Of a DNA stretch of 64,000 nucleotides, positions 26,016 through 34,460 are shown in pieces. A program made the position numbers and the translations under genes. The stretch is taken from the NCBI GenBank assembly GCA_947447265.1, contig CANFKC010000030.1:1-64000 (forward strand), written 5' to 3'. Each line of letters opens with the position of its first letter. The stretch's first letter is position 1. Source of the stretch: Chitinophagaceae bacterium (GTDB lineage Bacteria > Bacteroidota > Bacteroidia > Chitinophagales > Chitinophagaceae). The notes below the pieces were generated by a model, which saw nothing but the letters and a program-made list of their open reading frames with translations, did no database searches and was not told the origin of the DNA.

Positions 26016-28310
26016 CTACCTCCGCTCATTCATATAAAACACCAATTCACCTCCGGCCAAGATATCATTGTGTGTAATGGTGTGCGCGAGTGGCTTGCCA
26101 TTCAGCAGGGCTTTAGAAACGTATATGGCCGTCTTACTTTGGTTTACAGTTTTGATGGTGAATTTTTTGCCGTTCTCAAGATTCAATACCGCTTCCTTTA
26201 TACATGGGCTGCCCAACTGGTAGTCTGCTGAGCCAGGGCAAACGGGGTAAAAACCGATGGCGCTGAAAATATACCAGGCGCTCATCTGCCCGCAATCATC
26301 ATTGCCGCTCAGGCCGTCGGGAGTGGGGTGGTACATTTTCTCCAGTATCATACGCACTTTTTCCTGTGTCTTCCAGGGTTTGTCGGTCCAGTTATAGAGG
26401 TAGGCAATGTGGTGGCTGGGTTCATTGCCATGTACATAATTACCTATAATGCCATCGCGGGTAATATCCTCGGTATGGGCAAAGAAGCTGTCCGGCAGTT
26501 GCATGGAAAAAAGCGAATCGAGATGGGGTACAAAGTGCTTATTGCCGCCCATCAACTTGATTAGCGCAGGCACATCATGCGGTACATACAGGCTGTAATT
26601 CCAGGTGTTGCCTTCTATAAAGCCGGGTTCATCGGTATTTAGTACATCAAATTCTTTTTTGAAGCTACCACTGCTAAGGCGAGGGCGCATGAATCCAGTA
26701 CCCTGATCGAAGACATTTTTAAAATAGCCAGCGCGCTGTTCGAATTTGTCTGTTTCAGACGAGCCAAATTTCTTACAGATTTGAGCCAAGCACCAGTCAT
26801 CATATGCATATTCCAGCGTCTTAGATACTGACGAGCCACTCTTATCTTCTGGTACATAACCCAACTTTACATACTGCTCCAAACCGTCATTCCTGTTATT
26901 TTTGGCTGTAGCGTATGCGGCAGCAAAAGTAGCTGCATCATTTTGCGTAATTGTACCCTTTACTAAGGCATCAGCAATTGCCGATACGGAATGATATCCT
27001 ATCATACACCAATTCTCATTCGCTGAATTACTCCATACCGGCAGCATATGTTCGGGGCTTTGCTGATAGTGCGCAACCATAGAGGCTATCATATCCGCAT
27101 TGCGCTTCGGGCATATTACATTGAATAACGGATGCAGTGCCCGGTAAGTATCCCAAAGGGAAAATGTAGTATAGTTGGTAAAGCCTTCAGCTTTATGCAC
27201 ATTGCGGTCCAGCCCCATGTATTCACCATTCACATCCATATATACAGAGTTACCAATACAGGCATGATACATGCTGGTATAAAAGTTTTGCATGGTTTCA
27301 TTATCCGCCTTTATTTCTATTTTATGCAGCTCCTTTTCCCATACTGCCTGCCCCTGCTTTTTCACCCGTTCAAAATCCCAACCCGGTACTTCAACCATAA
27401 GATTCTCCTGCGCATTTGCCATGCTGACCGGAGAAATGGCTACTTTCATTTTTATTTTTTCGCCTTCTGAAGTATTAAAGTCGAACCATGCCTTTATCTG
27501 CTGGCCCGCAATTTCGGGGAAGTCGTGCGTTTGGTCGAATTTGCGCCAGAAGCCTTTATACACCTCCTTTTTTGAATTATCCTGGAAGCCATGGTGTTTA
27601 AATGGCTTCGAGAAACTTATGGCGAAATAAACTGCCCGGTTTTTAGCCCAGCCATTGGTTAGCCGATAGCCGATAACGAGTGTGTCATTTACCACCCGAA
27701 GGTAAGTCCATACATTTTTACCGGGATAATTGTAGATGCCATACATCATGTCGAGGATGATGTGCGCACTATCTGATTTTGGAAAAGTATATTGGTGAAA
27801 ACCCACCCGTGTTGTAGTGGTGAGCTCGGCTTTTATATTGTAGTCGGCCAATTCTACTTTATAGTAATTGGCTTCGGCTATTTCGGAGGTATGAGAAAAT
27901 TGGGAGCGGTAGCCACTTCTTTTTATTTGCGCGCTGCCGGGATTAAGTAACAGTTTACCAGTGGTTGGCATTATAAGTATATCGCCAAGGTCGGAATGCC
28001 CGGTGCCGCTGAAATGGGTGTGCGCAAAACCTACAATTATTTTGTCTTCATATTGGTAGCCTGCGCAATATTTGTAAACGTCTTTATTGTATTTCCCGTC
28101 TAGTTCATATGAAAGCGTATCGGTTTCCGGGCTCAGTTGCACGCTTCCGAATGGAACCGTAGCACCCGGATAGGTATGCCCCATGCGTTGTGTGCCCACC
28201 AATGGTTTTACGTAGGAGATAAGTGGGGTTTGGCCGAATGTGATTAGCGGGAATAATAAAAGAAAATACAAAATTGCATTTCGTAGAGACGCAATATTTT
28301 GCGTCTCCAC
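26016..28310 (-). CDS. GH92 family alpha-mannosidase, start altered by a REP element
   Basis: About 764 residues from GTG 28310, or 751 from TTG 28269-28271. A signal peptide (LYFLLLFPLITFG) precedes ISYVKPLVGTQRMGHTYPGATVPFG, the typical beginning of exo-acting alpha-1,2-mannosidases. Further landmarks are FAHTHFSGTGHSDLGDI, FTNYTTFSLWDTYRALHPL, GNDDCGQMSAWYIFSAIGFY and PGSADYQLGSP. The enzyme removes terminal mannose from glycans in a calcium-dependent way, in the periplasm or at the surface. No ATG is available. The GTG lies inside a REP palindrome, and the frame is also open into the upstream transposase remnant, giving an apparent 984-residue ORF from 28970 that is unlikely to be a real product. 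Confidence 0.85.
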   Translation of the reverse strand: METQNIASLRNAILYFLLLFPLITFGQTPLISYVKPLVGTQRMGHTYPGATVPFGSVQLSPETDTLSYELDGKYNKDVYKYCAGYQYEDKIIVGFAHTHFSGTGHSDLGDILIMPTTGKLLLNPGSAQIKRSGYRSQFSHTSEIAEANYYKVELADYNIKAELTTTTRVGFHQYTFPKSDSAHIILDMMYGIYNYPGKNVWTYLRVVNDTLVIGYRLTNGWAKNRAVYFAISFSKPFKHHGFQDNSKKEVYKGFWRKFDQTHDFPEIAGQQIKAWFDFNTSEGEKIKMKVAISPVSMANAQENLMVEVPGWDFERVKKQGQAVWEKELHKIEIKADNETMQNFYTSMYHACIGNSVYMDVNGEYMGLDRNVHKAEGFTNYTTFSLWDTYRALHPLFNVICPKRNADMIASMVAHYQQSPEHMLPVWSNSANENWCMIGYHSVSAIADALVKGTITQNDAATFAAAYATAKNNRNDGLEQYVKLGYVPEDKSGSSVSKTLEYAYDDWCLAQICKKFGSSETDKFEQRAGYFKNVFDQGTGFMRPRLSSGSFKKEFDVLNTDEPGFIEGNTWNYSLYVPHDVPALIKLMGGNKHFVPHLDSLFSMQLPDSFFAHTEDITRDGIIGNYVHGNEPSHHIAYLYNWTDKPWKTQEKVRMILEKMYHPTPDGLSGNDDCGQMSAWYIFSAIGFYPVCPGSADYQLGSPCIKEAVLNLENGKKFTIKTVNQSKTAIYVSKALLNGKPLAHTITHNDILAGGELVFYMNERR
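28283..28310 (+). repeat. REP palindrome, left copy
   Basis: 28-nt imperfect palindrome with core GAGACGCAA/TTGCGTCTC. Exact reverse complement of 28361-28388. On the minus strand it supplies the possible GTG start and first nine codons of the mannosidase. Confidence 0.85.
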
Positions 28311-28360
28311 AGCGGATGTATATCGGGCATTTTGTGAGACCGCGATTTGTAAGGTGTTAT

Positions 28361-28388
28361 GTGGAGACGCAAAATATTGCGTCTCTAC
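28361..28388 (+). repeat. REP palindrome, right copy
   Basis: Perfect inverted copy of 28283-28310, 50 nt away. The pair forms a BIME-like unit next to a REP-associated transposase, its expected mobiliser. Confidence 0.85.
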
Positions 28389-28413
28389 GTCAGGATGTAA
28401 TTTGTCAGCAATT

Positions 28414-28970
28414 CTACTCTTTATCCTTATCATAAAATTTATCCTTTTCCCAATTCTGAGGGTTTGAATTATATAATTTCTTATTTTCAAATGTTCTTCT
28501 TCATTCCTGATAATGTGCTCATGGAAACGAGGTTGCCATTTGAAATCTGCATTGCAAGTCTTGCCGTACTTCGTCACACCAATTTTGAATCCCCGGACAA
28601 TAGATCCAAGATTCAAGGATTGAGGCCCAAATTTATTGGGTGTAATTGTGATAGCTTCCTGCAGAGGCGCATTTTCATGTGCCCCTGCGTCAAGTGGTAA
28701 TTTATCAATAATAATTATGCCATGTACATGATTGGGCATTACCACATATTCTTCCAATTTCACAAATGGAAAATGTATCGGGATTTCCTGCCAACAAGCA
28801 GCAGCAACCTCTCCAAGGGCAGAAAGGCACATTTCCCCGTCTACTATTCTACCAAAATGATGTTTCCTATTCCGAATACATATCGTAACAAAATAATGGC
28901 TATTACTACCGTAATCCCACATTGGTAACCTGGCTGATTCAATCCGGTACTTATTGCTGAATAGAGACAT
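28414..28970 (-). pseudogene. frameshifted REP-associated tyrosine transposase (RAYT)
   Basis: HUH-superfamily Y1 transposase of the REP-associated group. The frame from ATG 28970 shows YFVTICIRNRKHHFG, the HUH motif in MPNHVHGIIII, LGSIVRGFKIGVTKYG and WQPRFHEHIIRNEEEHLKI, all expected. After RNYI the reading frame slips: the family C-terminus NSNPQNWEKDKFYDKDKE is present in another frame and ends at TAG 28414-28416. Restoring one A near 28466-28472 joins the two parts. The slip abolishes the normal stop and lets the frame run through the REP pair into the mannosidase gene. Confidence 0.85.
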
Positions 28971-29147
28971 GGTAAACGCTTACTAACTTATATGTAATAT
29001 TATGCCTTCTTTACAAAGCCTCCAAACAACAAATGAGCCATTGAGCGATTGCGTTATTCAGCCATTATCTAAAATACTTATCCACACACCTCCCACAAAA
29101 CACTTATTGAGCCATCGCGCTATTAAGCCAGTGCGCTATTTAAAAGT
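28971..29147. other. intergenic region between transposase and mutS
   Basis: No gene. It contains simple dispersed sequence of the form TTGAGCCATNGNGCTATTAAGCC (29032-29141), related in inverted orientation to 55863-55909. Confidence 0.4.
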
Positions 29148-29155
29148 TACATTTG
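29148..29155 (+). promoter_or_regulatory. -7 element TACATTTG before mutS
   Basis: Exact TAnnTTTG match ending 6 nt before the ATG at 29162. Confidence 0.5.
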
Positions 29156-29161
29156 CACCAC

Positions 29162-31777
29162 ATGGCAAAGGCAGCAGAAACCCCGTTAATGAAGCAGCAC
29201 AACGAGATCAAGGCGAAATATCCTGATGCAGTATTGTTGTTTCGCGTGGGCGATTTCTATGAGACCTTTGGCGAGGACGCGCATATTGCTTCGCGGGTAT
29301 TGGGGATAACCCTTACCAAGCGCAGTAAAGATTCAGCTTCGGCAGTTGACCTTGCGGGTTTCCCATATCACTCCCTCGACACTTACCTGCACAAATTGGT
29401 GAAAGCCGGTTACCGTGTTGCTATTTGCGACCAGCTGGAAGACCCCAAAACAGTAAAAGGCATTGTAAAACGGGGCGTAACCGAATTGGTGACTCCCGGT
29501 GTTGCTACCAGTGATAAGCTACTGGAAAACCGGACCAATAATTTCCTCGCTGCCTTGCACCTTGGCGACAATATGTGCGGCGTTGCCTTTCTGGATATCA
29601 GTACCGGTGAGTTTTACGCTGCTGAGGGCAACATAGAGTACATGGATAAGCTGCTGCAAAGCTTTCAGCCTTCAGAGGTTATCTTATCCAAATCGCAGGT
29701 AAAACGCTTTCGCGAACAGTTCGATACCAAGGTGTACACCTTTCAACTGGACGAATGGATATTTAAAGACCAGTATTGCTATGACTTGCTGTTGTCACAC
29801 TTCCAGACCGTTTCCATGAAGGGGTTTGGCATTGAAGACCTGCGTTCAGCAATAATTGCCTGCGGGGTGGCACTCCATTATATAAAAGATACCGAGCATC
29901 TTGATTTAAGGCATATCAACTCATTGCAGCGTATTGTTGCCGATGAGTTTTTGTGGATGGACCGGTTTACTATCCGCAACCTGGAATTACTGAATAGTGG
30001 CTATGAGCAAGGTTCTTCACTGCTTTCGGCCATTGACCATACCCATACGCCCATGGGTGCCCGCCTTATAAAAAGGTGGATGATATTTCCGCTGTTCGAT
30101 ATGCACCGCATAGAACAGCGCATGAACCTGGTGAGCTATTTTATACTGAACCACGACCTGAGCCAAGACCTAACCAAACTCATTAAGCAGATAGGCGATG
30201 TTGAAAGGCTGATAGGCAAAATTCCGCTGAAAAAAGCTAATCCACGCGAAGTGCTGCAACTGGCGCGTAGCCTCAAGTTTATGGAGGAAGTACGCGATAA
30301 GTGCATAGTGAGCGGCGATGAATCGCTGGGCAGACTGGCGCAACCGATACAACCACTTACTGATTTAAGTGCCCGCATCATTACAACAATTGTGGAAGAC
30401 GCCCCGGTACTGGTAAGTAAAGGTGGAGCTATCAGGGAAGGTATAAACGAAGAACTGGACCACCTGCGGAAAATATCGCGCAGTGGCAAAGATTTCTTAT
30501 TGCAGATACAGCAGCAGGAAGCCATACGTACCGGCATCTCTTCGCTCAAAGTTTCTTACAATAATGTATTCGGCTACTATCTTGAAGTAACCAACGCACA
30601 TAAGGATAAAGTACCCACCGACTGGATACGCAAACAAACCCTCACCAATGCAGAACGCTATATAACGCCGGAGCTGAAGGAATATGAGGAAAAAATATTG
30701 GGGGCAGAAGAAAAAATACTGGCCATTGAAACGAGTATCTACCAGGAACTTCTGGTTGGAATAGAGCCTTTTATTGCACCAATACAAACCAATGCACAAA
30801 TTATTGCACAGCTGGATTGCCTGCTTTGTTTTGCGCACAATGCCATAGCTTATAAATACCACCGCCCTACCCTGGTGCTGGACCCAATACTTGAAATAAA
30901 AGAAGGCCGCCACCCGGTTATTGAACAGCGCCTGCAGGCGGGCGATTCGTATATCGCTAATGACATTTCGCTGGATAAAACGGAACAGCAGGTTATTATA
31001 CTTACCGGGCCGAACATGAGTGGTAAGAGCGCCTTACTGCGCCAGACCGCCATTATTACCCTAATGGCGCATATGGGTAGCTTTGTGCCTGCCGCGTCGG
31101 CAACCATAGGCCTTACCGATAAGATATTTACCCGTGTTGGTGCGTCGGATAACCTAAGTGGTGGTGAGAGTACCTTTATGGTGGAGATGAATGAAACAGC
31201 CAGCATTATTAACAATATTACCGAGCGCAGCCTGGTATTGCTTGACGAGATTGGCCGTGGTACCAGCACCTACGATGGGATAAGCATAGCCTGGAGTATT
31301 GTAGAGCATCTGCACAACAGTCCCGCCAAGCCTAAAACACTTTTTGCAACCCACTACCACGAACTGAACGAATTAGAACATCAGTTGCCAAGGGTGAAGA
31401 ACTACCACATTACCCACAAAGAAACAGGTAACAAAGTTATTTTCCTTCGCAAGATGGCACCGGGCGGCAGCAGGCATAGCTTTGGTATTCAGGTGGCGCG
31501 CATGGCAGGGATGCCTAACAAGTTACTGGACAGAGCGAATGAGATCCTGGCTCTGCTGGAAGAAAAGCACGCCAGCACCGGCGGAGATACTTTACAAAAA
31601 GTAAAAAGCATAAAACCCACCCCAAATTACCAACTGAACATTTTTGATGGAGTCACCGAAGATATCCGCCGCATTCAGCAAATGCTGGAAGATACCGATA
31701 TCAATACGCTCACACCCGTTGAGGCCCTGCTTAAACTGAATGAGTTGAAAGGGATAACGAAGAGCTACGCTAAATAA
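29162..31777 (+). CDS. mutS: DNA mismatch repair protein MutS
   Basis: Recognises base mismatches and small loops and recruits MutL, 871 residues (family ~860-880). The mismatch-reading Phe-x-Glu is in GDFYETFGEDA near the N-terminus. The ATPase domain has Walker A GPNMSGKSALLRQ, the signature DNLSGGESTFMVEM, Walker B LVLLDEIGRGTSTYDG and HYHELNELE. The ATG at 29162 is preferred over a TTG three codons upstream, which falls in the promoter element. It is a single gene with no mutL nearby. Confidence 0.98.
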   Translation: MAKAAETPLMKQHNEIKAKYPDAVLLFRVGDFYETFGEDAHIASRVLGITLTKRSKDSASAVDLAGFPYHSLDTYLHKLVKAGYRVAICDQLEDPKTVKGIVKRGVTELVTPGVATSDKLLENRTNNFLAALHLGDNMCGVAFLDISTGEFYAAEGNIEYMDKLLQSFQPSEVILSKSQVKRFREQFDTKVYTFQLDEWIFKDQYCYDLLLSHFQTVSMKGFGIEDLRSAIIACGVALHYIKDTEHLDLRHINSLQRIVADEFLWMDRFTIRNLELLNSGYEQGSSLLSAIDHTHTPMGARLIKRWMIFPLFDMHRIEQRMNLVSYFILNHDLSQDLTKLIKQIGDVERLIGKIPLKKANPREVLQLARSLKFMEEVRDKCIVSGDESLGRLAQPIQPLTDLSARIITTIVEDAPVLVSKGGAIREGINEELDHLRKISRSGKDFLLQIQQQEAIRTGISSLKVSYNNVFGYYLEVTNAHKDKVPTDWIRKQTLTNAERYITPELKEYEEKILGAEEKILAIETSIYQELLVGIEPFIAPIQTNAQIIAQLDCLLCFAHNAIAYKYHRPTLVLDPILEIKEGRHPVIEQRLQAGDSYIANDISLDKTEQQVIILTGPNMSGKSALLRQTAIITLMAHMGSFVPAASATIGLTDKIFTRVGASDNLSGGESTFMVEMNETASIINNITERSLVLLDEIGRGTSTYDGISIAWSIVEHLHNSPAKPKTLFATHYHELNELEHQLPRVKNYHITHKETGNKVIFLRKMAPGGSRHSFGIQVARMAGMPNKLLDRANEILALLEEKHASTGGDTLQKVKSIKPTPNYQLNIFDGVTEDIRRIQQMLEDTDINTLTPVEALLKLNELKGITKSYAK

Positions 31778-31865
31778 TGGTGAATGGTAAATTGTTAATG
31801 GTGTTTGTGGGATGGAGTTCTATTGGGATGGAATGCACATCGTTGGCGAACCATGACTAAATAAG

Positions 31866-31873
31866 TATCTTTG
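31866..31873 (+). promoter_or_regulatory. -7 element TATCTTTG before the first Gld-like gene
   Basis: Exact TAnnTTTG match with ~50 nt to the GTG at 31927. Confidence 0.45.
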
Positions 31874-31926
31874 CTAGCAAAATTCAACTATCTATACTCC
31901 CGTTTTTATAACCGAATGCCAGCAGT

Positions 31927-32913
31927 GTGATAAAAATATTAACCTCATTTTCAATAATTCTTTTCATTTTTCTGCTGCCACGGCGTTGCTATGCCCAGCA
32001 GGAAGTTAATTGTCAGCCGGTATGCGTGCTGGGCGATTCCGTGAGCAATAGTATTACCACAGCCCAACTTTTGAAGTTGAAAGGTCCACGGCTCATTTTT
32101 CCGCAATGTGATACCGTTCGTAAAGATGTTTATCTGAAAACATTTACCGTCTATTGCCTCAGGGAATCCGAAATGTTGTGGGTAAAAACATGCACTGGTA
32201 AAAACGCCGGTTTTGATAAACAAACGCTTGATGTTATTAAAACCCTGAATACTGGAGATACCATTTACCTCAAAAACATTTATGCGGCCACCGGAAATGT
32301 GGATGAGGCACTCGCGCCTGTAAAACTGCAGGTAGCCGGAGATGGCGTGGTAGAGAAGAAAACCCTGAAGAAGCGGGATGGAACAACATCCGTTACACGT
32401 ACGATAACCATTGCGGATGCAGTAAACGGAGTGAAGAGAAAGGGAATGACAGTTGCCAGAGACACCACCCTTGCTGTCTCCTTAGTGGAGCAGGTGAAAA
32501 GCGGGGCATTAAAAGCCTATCCGGCTTTGAATTTTGAAGCGGGCAATCCATTATCAACCACTGAAATTACCCGCATGTTTGCAATGGCGCTCGATTCCAT
32601 TATGGTAGAAGATGTCGATGGCACATTGATAAAAAAGACATTGAAGCGACCATTTGATTACTGCAGCATTAGCAGCTTTAAAGTGATGCAAGAATGGAGC
32701 CCGGGAGAGGAAAGTGATGAGGACAAGGTCGTTATTCTTGCTATTGCGCCGATAAGCGATTATTACGACGAAGAAGAAAATGTTTGGGCACACAGACCCT
32801 TATTCTGGATAAAATACGAAGATGTAGCAGGCATTATAGAAGATTTCGATACCGAACATCCAAAGAGTACTTTTTCAAAGGCCGTCTGGAAAGACTTTCT
32901 GAAGGCTAAGTAG
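31927..32913 (+). CDS. secreted GldM-C/GldN-like protein 1
   Basis: 328 residues from GTG, signal peptide ending CYAQ. Residues ~28-140 resemble the fourth (last) periplasmic domain of GldM (LKTFTVYCLRESEMLWVKT, LNTGDTIYLKNI). Residues ~185-328 resemble GldN (GALKAYP, DSIMVEDVDGTLIKK, SISSFKVMQEWSP, IAPISDYYDE, RPLFWIKYEDV). GldM spans the periplasm and GldN sits with GldK at the outer membrane in the type IX secretion system. This is the shortest of three tandem paralogues and lacks the first Ig-like domain. The family assignment is by remembered motifs, so moderate. Confidence 0.6.
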   Translation: MIKILTSFSIILFIFLLPRRCYAQQEVNCQPVCVLGDSVSNSITTAQLLKLKGPRLIFPQCDTVRKDVYLKTFTVYCLRESEMLWVKTCTGKNAGFDKQTLDVIKTLNTGDTIYLKNIYAATGNVDEALAPVKLQVAGDGVVEKKTLKKRDGTTSVTRTITIADAVNGVKRKGMTVARDTTLAVSLVEQVKSGALKAYPALNFEAGNPLSTTEITRMFAMALDSIMVEDVDGTLIKKTLKRPFDYCSISSFKVMQEWSPGEESDEDKVVILAIAPISDYYDEEENVWAHRPLFWIKYEDVAGIIEDFDTEHPKSTFSKAVWKDFLKAK

Positions 32914-33125
32914 GGCAATAGCCTACCATTCCACGCAGAGGTGCAATGCCGCAGTTTACAGCTTATTCAAGATTTCAAAGGCGCAATAAGTAGGTTGTCT
33001 GTACTGTCTAAGACATATACTATGGCAGAGTCAATAGAGAACATAAAAAATCAAAGGCCGCGCAATCGCTTATGAGATTTCTTTCAAGCCGTACTGCCCC
33101 ATTCCCAACCGTTACTCCAAAATGT
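32914..33125. other. intergenic region with a degenerate dispersed repeat
   Basis: No gene. 32931-32986 is a diverged copy of the repeat around the GxxExxY gene: ACGCAGAGGTGCAATGCCGCAG, a spacer, then ATTCAAGATTTCAAAGGCGCAA. Confidence 0.55.
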
Positions 33126-33133
33126 TATATTTG
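33126..33133 (+). promoter_or_regulatory. -7 element TATATTTG followed by a leader hairpin
   Basis: Exact TAnnTTTG match. The leader carries an 8-bp perfect stem TGATGTTG/CAACATCA (33134-33141 with 33147-33154) before the ATG at 33171. Confidence 0.5.
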
Positions 33134-33170
33134 TGATGTTGTTAATCAACATCATCAAACACCGCACTAA

Positions 33171-34397
33171 ATGAAATTACTGATAAGGCTGTTTTTCCTG
33201 CTTGCTATTGTGCTCCCCGGTGGCAATTCTGCTTTCGCACAACGGTATTCTATATCTACGAATAGGGGTCCGTTACTTGCTGGCAAGGATAATACGCTTA
33301 CGATTACCGTGCCCAACAAAAAGTGTGCGGACCTTCTAGTAACCACTGACAATGGCAGCATTGCAAACGATAGCTGCAGCTTCACACTTATTCCCAGCAG
33401 GGCTGGCGCCTGTAAACTGAGCATCTCGGTAAAGACGAAAACCGGTGTTCAGAAAATTTGCGATACAACCCTGCCAGTTGATAAAATTCAGTGCAACCCA
33501 GTGTGCGATCTGGCGGGAGTGAATTTTGGTAATATCCCTTACAAGAAACTAACCAAAGCAAAAGGCTTACGTATAGGGTATGCCAACTGCAACTGGGAAG
33601 AGAGCCCTTACTTTATAAAACGGTACAAGCTTTTTGTTTTAAGGAAGTCGGAGGTCATTTTTATGAGGGATTTTGTTGGTCATAATCCTGATTTCGATGA
33701 CGAGACGCTTGGGTTTTTAAGTACATTACAGACCGGCGACGTACTTAATTTTAAGAATATAGACGTTAGTGATGGAAGTGCCGCGCGGAGCTTTGGTGAT
33801 TTGAATTTCCGTGTAATTCGCGACCCGGAGGAGAAAGAACCAGAAGGCGACACAGAGTGGCGCATCAGCATAATTTCACGTAAAATAATAGTTGGAGATA
33901 CTTCTGAAACTGTAAAGAAGACTTCATCAACCGTGCATGACACACTGCTCGCGGAAAAAATTATAAGTAAAGTTAAAGCTGGCAAACTCAAAGCCTATAC
34001 TTCATCAAACTATAACTCACCTACTCCGCTCACGAAGACAGAAATTAGTAAAATATTCAAAGCTGATTTGGACACCATTGAAGTAGAAGATGTAGATGGT
34101 ACTGTGCTGAAAAAAATAACGGAGATGCAATACAATTTCAATAGCATTAATAGCTTTAAGGTTATTGAAAAGTGTAAGTACAACCGCAGGACAGGAAAGA
34201 TGGAAATCAGTATCCTGAGTGTAGCTCCCTTAAGGGATTACTATAACGAAATCGGCACCTGGATAGGCTATAAGCCATTATTCTGGGTCGATTATACAGA
34301 TGTGAAAGCTGACATAAATTACTACGACCACGAACACCCCGATCATAATTTTGAACGTGCTATCTGGGAAGATTATATGAAGAAGTGGAACGATTAA
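33171..34397 (+). CDS. secreted GldM-C/GldN-like protein 2
   Basis: 408 residues, signal peptide ending AFAQ. Three parts: an Ig-like domain (~28-105; LLAGKDNTLTITVPN, LVTTDNGSI) as in GldM domain 3; a second (~108-225; FIKRYKLFVLRKSEVIFMRD, LQTGDVLNFKNIDV) as in GldM domain 4; and a GldN-like part (~255-408; GKLKAYT, DTIEVEDVDGTVLKK, SINSFKVIEKCKYNRRTGKM, VAPLRDYYNEIGTW, YKPLFWVDYTDV, AIWEDYMKKW). GldL and the membrane helix of GldM are missing, so it would be free in the periplasm. It forms an apparent operon with the next paralogue (63-nt gap). Confidence 0.62.
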   Translation: MKLLIRLFFLLAIVLPGGNSAFAQRYSISTNRGPLLAGKDNTLTITVPNKKCADLLVTTDNGSIANDSCSFTLIPSRAGACKLSISVKTKTGVQKICDTTLPVDKIQCNPVCDLAGVNFGNIPYKKLTKAKGLRIGYANCNWEESPYFIKRYKLFVLRKSEVIFMRDFVGHNPDFDDETLGFLSTLQTGDVLNFKNIDVSDGSAARSFGDLNFRVIRDPEEKEPEGDTEWRISIISRKIIVGDTSETVKKTSSTVHDTLLAEKIISKVKAGKLKAYTSSNYNSPTPLTKTEISKIFKADLDTIEVEDVDGTVLKKITEMQYNFNSINSFKVIEKCKYNRRTGKMEISILSVAPLRDYYNEIGTWIGYKPLFWVDYTDVKADINYYDHEHPDHNFERAIWEDYMKKWND

Positions 34398-34460
34398 TTG
34401 CCTGATTACAAAGTCGGCTATCATTACAATGCTGTATTCCTTTTAATCTAAAAATAAAGT

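Noticed and set aside
28240-28440. CRISPR array around the REP repeats
   Set aside because: There are only two copies, inverted to each other, with a single 50-nt interval; this is a REP pair, not regularly spaced direct repeats.
26016-28970. A single 984-residue transposase-mannosidase fusion protein
   Set aside because: The transposase C-terminus and stop are intact in another frame, and the join passes through non-coding REP sequence, so a frameshift explains it better than a functional fusion.
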